Below, piece after piece: positions 57,508 to 64,000 of a DNA stretch of 64,000 nt. The DNA is from Verrucomicrobiaceae bacterium (lineage in GTDB: Bacteria > Verrucomicrobiota > Verrucomicrobiia > Verrucomicrobiales > Verrucomicrobiaceae). Positions within the stretch are counted from its first letter, which is position 1. Each line of letters begins with the position of its first letter. The stretch spans positions 310,001 through 374,000 of the forward strand of contig CANGYJ010000005.1 in the NCBI GenBank assembly GCA_947458455.1, read 5' to 3'. The notes beneath the pieces are model-generated. The model saw only the letters and a program-made list of their open reading frames with translations, searched no databases and had not been told where the DNA came from. The position numbers and the translations under genes are program-made.

Positions 57508-58910
57508 TTCTTCTTCCCCTTCCCTTTCTTCTTTGCCTCCACCGGCTTCGTCGCGCCTTGATTCTGAATCACCGCCTCTGATTCCGGCACGCGTCCCTGA
57601 TCATTCGTCTGCTCGATCCAGGCGCTGAGCACGCCGCTGAGACGCTCCAGTGCGGCGTGATGCTCCGGCGTGTTCGATTTCGCCAGGTTCTTGATCTGAT
57701 GCGGGTCCGTTTCGAGATCGTAAAGTTCCTCCGCAGGCATCGTGGGAGCTGCCAGCACGGCCTGCTCCGGTGTCAGCTTGTCCTGCGCGGCCAGTTCCTT
57801 GATCAGATTCCAAACGGGATACTGCTTCTCCTTGTATTCGTTGTGCTGAAGGAACGGACGGTCCGGCGTGAAGTTCCGAATGTAGCGGTAACGCGCATCC
57901 CGCACCGTGCGCAGTCGGAAGACCGTCATGTCACAGCGGTCGCGAGCACCAAAGACATACTCACGTGGCGCTTCCGCCTTCTCGCCTACGAAAACCTGCC
58001 CCTGCATGCCTTCCGGCTTCGCGATGCCCGCCCACGACAGCGAGGTAGCGGTCAAATCAAGGCTCATGAGCAAGCGATCACTCACCTTACCCGCCTCAAA
58101 ACCTGCCGGTGCCTTCACTCCCGACGGCCAGCGCAGGATGAACGGCACGCTCAAACCTTCCTCATAACAAAACTGCTTCGCCCTCACATGCGCCGCGCCG
58201 TTATCGCCCACGAAACAGATCACCGTTTTTTCAAACAACCCATCGCGCTTCAGCAGTTCGACGATCTGGCCGATCTTGCGATCCAGCTCCGTCGCCGCAT
58301 CGAGATATTGCGCCCAATCTTTCCGCGTGATCTCATGGTCAGGATAATACGGCGGCACCTCCACCTTCGCGGGATCCGCATGGGCTGGAGCGTGAAAGGT
58401 GCGATGCGTCTCCTGAAAATTCACCTGAGCGTAGAAAGGCTGATGCGCCTTCAAATCATCCCAGCTCGCCGAATCGAAAGGCTTCGCCGGAGCCGAGAAA
58501 TTCCAATCCGTCTTCGCCGAACCTTTGAAGCCCGCCTCCGGTGGCATCTCCTTCACATTCGCCGTGAAGTAACCCGCCTCCCGCATGCGCTCGCTGATCA
58601 GCTTCACCCCCGCCGGCAGCGTGTAGCCATCATCGCGATGACTGCGGTGATTGTGCGCCCCGATCGTCGTTTGAAACATCCCCGTGTTGAAGGCGCTGCG
58701 GCTCGGCGAGCACACCGGCGCCGTCGTGAAGTAGCGGGTGAACCTCATCCCTTCCTTCGCCATTCCATCCAGCACCGGCGTTGAGACCTCCTTCGTGCCA
58801 TAGCAGCCCAAATGCGGCCCAAAATCCTCCGCGATGAGCCACAGGATATTCGGACGATCCGCCGCAGCGAGCGTGGTGCAGAGAGTGAGGAGCAAAAGGA
58901 AACGCAACAT
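57504..58910 (-). CDS. Exported sulfatase (CxPSR type)
   Basis: 468 aa. The signal peptide is M-L-R-F-L-L-L-L-T-L-C-T-T-L-A-A-A. Metal residues begin in I-L-W-L-I-A-E-D-F-G; the formylglycine site is C67 in V-C-S-P-S-R-S-A-F-N-T-G. A Lys-rich tail ends the protein. It would desulfate sulfated sugars after activation by a formylglycine-generating enzyme, which is not in the window. It is coupled to the CBM9-like gene, suggesting a shared glycan target. Confidence 0.92.
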   Translation of the reverse strand: MLRFLLLLTLCTTLAAADRPNILWLIAEDFGPHLGCYGTKEVSTPVLDGMAKEGMRFTRYFTTAPVCSPSRSAFNTGMFQTTIGAHNHRSHRDDGYTLPAGVKLISERMREAGYFTANVKEMPPEAGFKGSAKTDWNFSAPAKPFDSASWDDLKAHQPFYAQVNFQETHRTFHAPAHADPAKVEVPPYYPDHEITRKDWAQYLDAATELDRKIGQIVELLKRDGLFEKTVICFVGDNGAAHVRAKQFCYEEGLSVPFILRWPSGVKAPAGFEAGKVSDRLLMSLDLTATSLSWAGIAKPEGMQGQVFVGEKAEAPREYVFGARDRCDMTVFRLRTVRDARYRYIRNFTPDRPFLQHNEYKEKQYPVWNLIKELAAQDKLTPEQAVLAAPTMPAEELYDLETDPHQIKNLAKSNTPEHHAALERLSGVLSAWIEQTNDQGRVPESEAVIQNQGATKPVEAKKKGKGKKK

Positions 58911-59010
58911 AAGCCCTCAGCATGCCTGAAAGTCCGCCGCGATGGCAAGAAGGGATTTTCCCGGACTAGCGATTGATAGCTCCCGGCACGGCCGACGTTC
59001 CACCCCCGCC

Positions 59011-59688
59011 ATGAAATCCATCCTCACCCTCGCCCTGCTCGCCTCCTCCGCTTTCGCGGCTGATTACTCGCGTGTCATTTTCGCCGATGACTTCGCCGCC
59101 GAAGGTTTCGGCCCGCGCTGGGGACATTACAAAAGCTCCAGCGTCGTCAAAGGCGGCGTGCTCGTGGGCATCACCGCGCCCACCTCCGATCACAGCGCCG
59201 TGGACCACATCAGGCTCGACGGGGAAAAAGATCTCCAGGTCTCTGTGAAGTTCCGCTTCACCAGCGACAAGGCGAAGAGCTTCAACGTGTGGTTCGATGA
59301 CAAGGGCTACAAAGGCTCCCACGCCGGCCACATCTGCCAAGCCACCATCATGCCGACCGGCGTGAACATCGCCGATGCCAAAACCGGCGGCTTTGACCTC
59401 AGCGGCGGCCTCTACGACCGCAAAAAGGCCAACCAACTCACCGAGGAAGAGAAAAAGATGCTCGCCGCCAAGCAGAAGCGCTTCCCCACCAAGCTCGCCC
59501 TCAACGAGTGGCACACCCTCGTCGTCACCACCGAGGGCGATACCCTCCGCGTGAGCATTGATGGCCAAGAAGCCGGTGCCTTCTCCTCCCCTGGCATCAC
59601 CCACGACACCAAATCCCTCGTCAGCCTCACCACCAACGCCGTCGATGTCGAATACGACGACTTCAGCATCAAAGCAGCAGCGAAGTGA
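59011..59688 (+). CDS. Exported concanavalin-like (LamG/DUF1080-like) protein
   Basis: 225 aa. The signal peptide is M-K-S-I-L-T-L-A-L-L-A-S-S-A-F-A with cleavage before A-D-Y. V-I-F-A-D-D-F opens a beta-sandwich, and N-E-W-H-T-L-V-V-T-T-E-G-D-T-L-R-V-S-I-D-G-Q is the diagnostic central strand pair of DUF1080/LamG-like folds. V-D-V-E-Y-D-D-F-S-I closes it. It lies between two sulfatase genes and probably binds a polysaccharide. Confidence 0.8.
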   Translation: MKSILTLALLASSAFAADYSRVIFADDFAAEGFGPRWGHYKSSSVVKGGVLVGITAPTSDHSAVDHIRLDGEKDLQVSVKFRFTSDKAKSFNVWFDDKGYKGSHAGHICQATIMPTGVNIADAKTGGFDLSGGLYDRKKANQLTEEEKKMLAAKQKRFPTKLALNEWHTLVVTTEGDTLRVSIDGQEAGAFSSPGITHDTKSLVSLTTNAVDVEYDDFSIKAAAK

Positions 59689-59712
59689 TCCCACTCATTC
59701 CGGTCAATCAGG

Positions 59713-61707
59713 TCACCTCGCCAGCTTCATCTCCCGCACGCCCACTTCGCCCTCGAAGGCGATGAAGTTCAACTGGGCCTTTTCCTCTGCCAAAACAGCG
59801 TGTTGGGCCTTCAAAGTGACTCCGGCGAATTCGGCGGTGAGTTCGTCGCCTTTGAAAGTCAGGCGCAACGTCTGCCACTCGCTCGATTTGAACTTCACAC
59901 GCTGTTTGCCAAGCTGAATCGTCTCTTGGTCCTTCGTCGGCGGGTTGATGGCGATGTCGAGGTTCGCATGCGAGAGCACCACGCGGTAGCTCTGCTTGTT
60001 CCCCGCCGTGTGAATGCGCAGCGAGTGCCGATCTGCTTCGCCGAGGAGGAGTTGGAATTCGAGCACGCCGTCTTTGAGCGAAAACGGACCGGTGAGAGTG
60101 GCACCTTTGTCGCCCGCTTTTCCAAACATCGCTCCATCTCGCTGCGCCCATCCTTTGAATTTTGTGAGGTCGAGAGGTTCTGCGTTCGCCAGCGGCGGCA
60201 ACTCGGCAAAGGCAGGCTTCGGCTTCACGCCCGCGGGTGGCAGCTCGCGACTGTAACCGCCGTCGCGGTAGCGATTCAGCAGCGCCGCGAGATCTTTGAC
60301 CACCTCCGCATGCTGCGCGGAAACCTCACTCGCTTCGGCGATATCGGCTTTCAGGTCGTAGAGCTGTGGCTTGAACTGGATCGCGTGCGCTTTTTTCGCC
60401 GCAGGCTTCACGTCATCGGCAGGAATGCCTTCAATCCATTTGTAGCTGCCTTTGCGGATGGCGAAATTGCCATCGGCGCTGTGGACGATCACATCGGGGC
60501 GTAGCGGACTGTCATATTTGGCACCGAGCCAAGCTTTGGAGACATCGTGGCTATCCTCCGCACCTTCACTGGCCTTTGGCAATGCCGCGCCGGTGATGGT
60601 GGCGATGCTGGCCAGCGTATCGACGATGCTGATCGTCTCATCGCTCACCGTGCCCGCAGGCACATGCCCGGGCCAGCGCACGAGGTAAGGCACGCGGAAG
60701 CCACCTTCCCACACATCATGCTTGCCACCGCGAAACGGCCCCACGGGCTTCAATCCAGCCTTCTGCGCCTCCGTTTGCACGAGGTTGGCGTTCTCCGGCT
60801 TGTTCACGCCACCGTTGTCGCTGCTGAAGAGCACCAGCGTGTTTTCCGCCAGGCCTTGCTTGTCCAACGCCGCGAGCACACGGCCCACGCTGAGGTCGAG
60901 ATCGCCGATGAAATCGCAAAACGGCCCGCCCTTGCTTTTGCCCGCCGTGGCCTTCGAAGGCGTGATCGGGTTATGCACGGCCACCGGTGTGAAATAGACA
61001 AAAAACGGCTTCTCCGCGCTCTGCTGGCCGATCCACCTCACCAGGTTGTCGGTGAGTGTTTCCATCACATTTTCGTCCACCCGCTTCGGAGCATTCAAAT
61101 CGAGCGTTTTGGTCGGTTTTCCCTTCTGCTGACCTATCGTGACATACGGCGGACTCGGCGATGATGGACTCTCCTTGTTCAAACCATAGACCCAATGGTT
61201 CTCGACATACACACCGCTGAGATCGCCGTGATTTGCGGGCACGCCAAAGTGGTAATCAAAGCCGATTTCGAGAGGTCCTGGCTTCAGTTCCTTCGTGTAA
61301 TCACACTTCTCCGCCGTGCCGTAGCCGAGATGCCATTTGCCGACCGCCGCGCAATTGTAGCCCTGTTGTTTCAGCATCGACGCGACCGTGATCCGCGTCG
61401 TCTCGATGTGCAGCGGTGCTGTGGTGCTCAGCACCTCGCTGATCAACGACGTGCGCCAGCAGTAGCGTCCCGTCATCAGCGCATAACGCGTGGGCGAGCA
61501 CACCGATGACGTCGTATTCGCATCCGTGAAGCGCCGGCCTTCCTTCGCCAGTCGATCAATGTTTGGCGTGCTCACCAGCTCAGGATTCGCCCCGTAGCAG
61601 CCCACACTGCCCCAACCGAGGTCATCACTAAGGATCACAATCACGTTGGGCTTTGCCGCGTGGAGCGAAGAGCAAAGGGCGAAGAGGAATAAGAAAGCGC
61701 GTTTCAT
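59713..61707 (-). CDS. Exported sulfatase (CxPTR type) with C-terminal beta-sandwich domain
   Basis: About 664 aa. A signal peptide is followed by I-V-I-L-S-D-D-L-G-W-G, formylglycine site C70 in V-C-S-P-T-R-Y-A-L-M-T-G-R and G-K-W-H-L-G. F-S-S-D-N-G-G binds metal. The last 170 residues (from about 495) form a separate sandwich domain (G-V-L-E-F-Q-L-L-L, S-E-W-Q-T-L-R-L-T-F-K-G-D-E-L) similar in layout to the neighbouring DUF1080-like protein. Most sulfatases end before this domain, so it is a fusion. Confidence 0.92.
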   Translation of the reverse strand: MKRAFLFLFALCSSLHAAKPNVIVILSDDLGWGSVGCYGANPELVSTPNIDRLAKEGRRFTDANTTSSVCSPTRYALMTGRYCWRTSLISEVLSTTAPLHIETTRITVASMLKQQGYNCAAVGKWHLGYGTAEKCDYTKELKPGPLEIGFDYHFGVPANHGDLSGVYVENHWVYGLNKESPSSPSPPYVTIGQQKGKPTKTLDLNAPKRVDENVMETLTDNLVRWIGQQSAEKPFFVYFTPVAVHNPITPSKATAGKSKGGPFCDFIGDLDLSVGRVLAALDKQGLAENTLVLFSSDNGGVNKPENANLVQTEAQKAGLKPVGPFRGGKHDVWEGGFRVPYLVRWPGHVPAGTVSDETISIVDTLASIATITGAALPKASEGAEDSHDVSKAWLGAKYDSPLRPDVIVHSADGNFAIRKGSYKWIEGIPADDVKPAAKKAHAIQFKPQLYDLKADIAEASEVSAQHAEVVKDLAALLNRYRDGGYSRELPPAGVKPKPAFAELPPLANAEPLDLTKFKGWAQRDGAMFGKAGDKGATLTGPFSLKDGVLEFQLLLGEADRHSLRIHTAGNKQSYRVVLSHANLDIAINPPTKDQETIQLGKQRVKFKSSEWQTLRLTFKGDELTAEFAGVTLKAQHAVLAEEKAQLNFIAFEGEVGVREMKLAR

Positions 61708-61755
61708 GGCCGCGCGGGAACGAAGAAACCTTCGCTGCCTTTCCAAGCCAATATC

Positions 61756-61834
61756 GAATATCGAACAAGGAGCTCCGAATGATGAAGTTTTGAACCTTCG
61801 GACTTCGACATTCCTTGCTCGATTTTCGATATTC
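61756..61834. repeat. Intergenic hairpin of nested inverted repeats
   Basis: GAATATCGAA (61756-61765) pairs with TTCGATATTC (61825-61834); AAGGA with TCCTT; TCCGAA (61774-61779) with TTCGGA (61797-61802). It belongs to the same family of elements as the copies at 57.4 and 63.3 kb. Confidence 0.7.
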
Positions 61835-61842
61835 CTGGCTCC

Positions 61843-62493
61843 TCACGGACTCATCCGCTTCTTCACCCACACGCCGCCTTCACGCACATACACCAGCCGA
61901 TCATGCAGACGGCTCGTGCGGCCTTGCCAGAATTCGATCTCGCTCGGCAGGATGGTGTAGCCACCCCAAAACGGCGGACACGGGACATCGCTACCGAATT
62001 TGGCCTCAAACTCAGCCGCACGGTTGTCCAGCCACGCACGATCTGGAATGATCTGGCTCTGCGCCGAGGCCCAGGCACCGATTTGGTGGCCTGCGGGACG
62101 CGTGGCAAAGTAGGCCTGCGCTTCCTCATGCGGCAGCTTGCTCACCGTGCCGCGCACGATGGCCTGGCGATGCCGCTCGTTCCAAAGAAAACAGGCCGCC
62201 GCACGCGGATTCGCCGCCAAATCGCGGCCTTTGGCGCTTTCGTAGTTCGTGAAAAACTGGAAGCCGCGCTCGTCGATGCCCTTGAGCAGCACCGTGCGCA
62301 CATTCGGCGTGCCGTCGGGCATGGCGGTGGCGAGTTGCATGGCGTTTGGCTCGGGGAGCTGGTGCGCCATGGCATCATTGAACCAGAGTTGGAAGAGCTC
62401 CACCGGATCGGCGGGCGTGTTCGATTCGAGCAGCACGTCGAGGTCGTAGCTCACGCGCAGGTCTTGGAGATTGAGTTTGTCAGGGGAGGACAT
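61843..62493 (-). CDS. pdxH: Pyridoxamine 5'-phosphate oxidase
   Basis: 216 aa. The FMN site is in R-T-V-L-L-K-G-I-D and R-A-A-A-C-F-L-W; the C-terminal signature E-F-W-Q-G-R-T-S-R-L-H-D-R is diagnostic. It makes pyridoxal phosphate from PNP or PMP. Start at 62493 (M-S-S-P-D-K-L). Its start codon lies only 22 bp from the divergent hpt start. Confidence 0.95.
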   Translation of the reverse strand: MSSPDKLNLQDLRVSYDLDVLLESNTPADPVELFQLWFNDAMAHQLPEPNAMQLATAMPDGTPNVRTVLLKGIDERGFQFFTNYESAKGRDLAANPRAAACFLWNERHRQAIVRGTVSKLPHEEAQAYFATRPAGHQIGAWASAQSQIIPDRAWLDNRAAEFEAKFGSDVPCPPFWGGYTILPSEIEFWQGRTSRLHDRLVYVREGGVWVKKRMSP

Positions 62494-62515
62494 TGAGATA
62501 GAAAGAGAGCACACC

Positions 62516-63064
62516 ATGCCCGCGCCTGTCACCGGAGTTTTAGCTAATCTTGAAGGTATTTTGCTCACACCTGAGCAAATCCAGTCTCGCGTGGCCGCGA
62601 TCGCCACCGAGCTGAACCGCCACTACGCGGGCAAAGTGGTCAGCGTGCTCGCTTTGATGGATGGTGCCCTTTTTTTCGTCGCCGATCTGCTCCGCCATCT
62701 CGACATGCCGGTGAGGCTCTACACGCTCAGCGCCAGCAGCTACCACGGCGGCACCTCCAGCAGCGGTGAGGTGCGCATGAACTGGCCCGCCGGACTCGAT
62801 TTCAAGGATCAAGACGTGCTCCTGCTCGACGACATCCTCGACACCGGCCTCACACTCGGCGTCCTCCGCGAAAAAATCGCCGCGCAACAGCCCGCCACAC
62901 TGCGCACCGGCGTCCTGCTCGCCAAAAAGCGGGAACGCGTGCGCGAGGTGATCGTTGAGGACATCGGTTTCGAAATCGAGGACGAGTTCGTCGTCGGTTA
63001 CGGCATGGATTACCAAGGCCGCTTCCGCAATCTGCCCTGCATCGGCATCCTCAACCCCGCGTGA
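62516..63064 (+). CDS. hpt: Hypoxanthine phosphoribosyltransferase
   Basis: 182 aa. The PRPP motif is V-L-L-L-D-D-I-L-D-T-G-L-T-L, preceded by V-L-A-L-M-D-G-A-L-F-F and the flexible loop S-S-Y-H-G-G-T-S-S-S-G; G-Y-G-M-D-Y-Q-G-R-F-R is the C-terminal base site. It salvages hypoxanthine and guanine. The ATG at 62516 is preceded by GAGAG. moaD follows with a 4-nt gap. Confidence 0.93.
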   Translation: MPAPVTGVLANLEGILLTPEQIQSRVAAIATELNRHYAGKVVSVLALMDGALFFVADLLRHLDMPVRLYTLSASSYHGGTSSSGEVRMNWPAGLDFKDQDVLLLDDILDTGLTLGVLREKIAAQQPATLRTGVLLAKKRERVREVIVEDIGFEIEDEFVVGYGMDYQGRFRNLPCIGILNPA

Positions 63065-63068
63065 TGCC

Positions 63069-63314
63069 ATGACCGTTCGCGTGCTCTTTTTCTCCGTCCT
63101 CAAGGACCTCACCGGCACCGATGAAGCACCCGTCGAATGCCCCGAAAGCTCCACGATGGCCGATCTCCTCGAAATCGCCTTCCAACGCTGGCCCAAACTC
63201 CGCGACTGGGACCGCAGCTTCCTCCTCGCCCTCGATCAGACTTATGTGAAGCGGGATGCCTTGCTCCATGATGGTGCGGAAGTGGCCGTGATGCCTCCGG
63301 TGCAGGGCGGCTGA
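63069..63314 (+). CDS. moaD: Molybdopterin synthase sulfur-carrier subunit (MoaD/ThiS family)
   Basis: 81 aa. A ubiquitin-like fold (V-R-V-L-F-F-S-V-L-K-D-L-T-G) ending in the thiocarboxylate-forming V-M-P-P-V-Q-G-G. It donates sulfur for molybdopterin synthesis. It is four bases downstream of hpt; moaE is not in the window. Confidence 0.9.
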   Translation: MTVRVLFFSVLKDLTGTDEAPVECPESSTMADLLEIAFQRWPKLRDWDRSFLLALDQTYVKRDALLHDGAEVAVMPPVQGG

Positions 63315-63318
63315 TGCG

Positions 63319-63457
63319 AATGACGAAACCAGAATTCCGAATGACGAAGGAAACCCGAAGCCCGAATGCCGAAACAGGCCACTGAGCCACTTTGAAGCAT
63401 TTTTCGGCCTTCGAACTTCGTCATTGATTCGACATTCCTCATTCTGGTTTCGTCATT
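63319..63457. repeat. 139-nt intergenic hairpin with 17-bp perfect arms
   Basis: AATGACGAAACCAGAAT (63319-63335) is perfectly inverted at 63441-63457. Within it CGAATGACGAA and further partly inverted segments recur. It fills the space between moaD and the sulfatase start. Confidence 0.8.
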
Positions 63458-63465
63458 TTCACCCC

Positions 63466-64000
63466 ATGCGCCTCTTCTTCCTCCTCTTCGCTCTTTGCCC
63501 TCTGCTCTACTCGGCACCGCCCAACATCGTCTTCATTCTCGCCGATGACTTCGGCTATGGCGATCTCGGCTGCATGGGCGGCACGGACATCGCCACGCCG
63601 AACATCGACCGCCTCGCGGCCGAGGGCGTGAAGTTCACCGACTTCTACGCGAATGCGCCGGTCTGTACGCCGACACGCACGGGCTTCATGACCGGGCGCT
63701 GGCAGCAGCGCTGTGGCATCGAGTTCGCCTTCGGGTATCAGGTGGAGCAATTCCGCCGCGTGAAGGGCGAGTGGGTGCCGGAGACGGACTTCCACGGCCT
63801 CGGCCTACCTTTGAGCGAAATCACGCTGGCGCAAAAAATAAAGGCCGCGGGCTATGCCACGGGTGCCTTTGGCAAATGGCATCTCGGCTTCAAAGATGAA
63901 TACAACCCCGTGAATCGCGGCTTCGACGAGTACTTCGGCGAATTGCTCGGCCACTGCGATTACTACGGCCACGCCTACTACGACGGCACCTATGCGCTGC
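63466..64000 (+). CDS. Exported sulfatase (CxPTR type), 3' end outside window
   Basis: 178 codons are present. The signal peptide M-R-L-F-F-L-L-F-A-L-C-P-L-L-Y-S-A is followed by F-I-L-A-D-D-F-G-Y-G-D-L-G-C, formylglycine site C67 in V-C-T-P-T-R-T-G-F-M-T-G-R and G-K-W-H-L-G-F. It is the third sulfatase within 6 kb. The start lies eight bases after the intergenic hairpin. Confidence 0.92.
   Translation, partial: MRLFFLLFALCPLLYSAPPNIVFILADDFGYGDLGCMGGTDIATPNIDRLAAEGVKFTDFYANAPVCTPTRTGFMTGRWQQRCGIEFAFGYQVEQFRRVKGEWVPETDFHGLGLPLSEITLAQKIKAAGYATGAFGKWHLGFKDEYNPVNRGFDEYFGELLGHCDYYGHAYYDGTYAL

Overview
The window looks like a chromosomal segment of a Verrucomicrobiota bacterium (Verrucomicrobiales-like). 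This is inferred from gene content: several exported sulfatases, a PrsW-type membrane protease, DUF2851, Sel1-repeat and squalene-cyclase-like secreted proteins, and a high-GC gene-dense layout. No rRNA is present to confirm it.

Positions 1 to about 26.13 kb form a genomic island, and its left end lies outside the window. At its right border a tyrosine integrase sits next to a 26-nt copy of a tmRNA (ssrA) 3' end, the usual footprint of integration into ssrA. From left to right the island holds: (a) a leftward defence block, brxF - brxC - AlbA/GHKL ATPase, followed by a winged-helix/nucleotidyltransferase pair with its own palindrome-rich promoter. This is the start of a BREX type 3-like locus, and the remaining BREX genes would lie left of position 1. 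(b) A leftward vWA - small membrane protein - 112-aa protein - DUF932 operon, divergent from a WYL-domain regulator. (c) A rightward cassette (11.2-17.5 kb) encoding a RecB/Cas4-like nuclease, a 33-aa membrane peptide, a WGR-domain ATP-dependent DNA ligase, a second DNA sliding clamp with a long C-terminal extension, a second DUF932 protein and a C39-like cysteine peptidase. Its genes mostly lack Shine-Dalgarno sequences, start after C/A-rich leaders ending in CATC-ATG or similar, and are mostly separated by hairpin terminators. (d) Two membrane proteins with GYF and zinc-ribbon modules and an XRE regulator. (e) A leftward mobility/replication module: integrase, unknown protein, AlpA-like DNA-binding protein, Cys-rich protein and a primase/helicase-like protein with an eroded P-loop.

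From 26.18 kb the content is core: HslV-like Ntn hydrolase, carA, dnaB, a Sel1-repeat exported protein, tRNA-Ala(GGC), an exported nuclease-fold protein, the housekeeping dnaN, a lipoprotein, tyrA, rex, DUF2851, PrsW, GNAT, kup, a KdpDE-like two-component system, miaB, Uma2, RidA, AraC, a KGPDC/HPS-type decarboxylase, a zinc alcohol dehydrogenase, a squalene-cyclase-like protein, prmC-folP, three sulfatases, pdxH, hpt and moaD. kup and the sensor kinase share a 41-bp upstream motif at nearly the same distance from the start codon, suggesting one potassium-linked regulon. Between them sits a REP-associated transposase whose REP palindromes overlap its own ends. Decayed DNA (45.5-46.0 kb) holds a collagen-like pseudogene and the tail of a DUF2126 gene. 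A family of long intergenic hairpins built on GAATGACGAA recurs through the core part, and one copy is read as the N-terminus of an exported protein.
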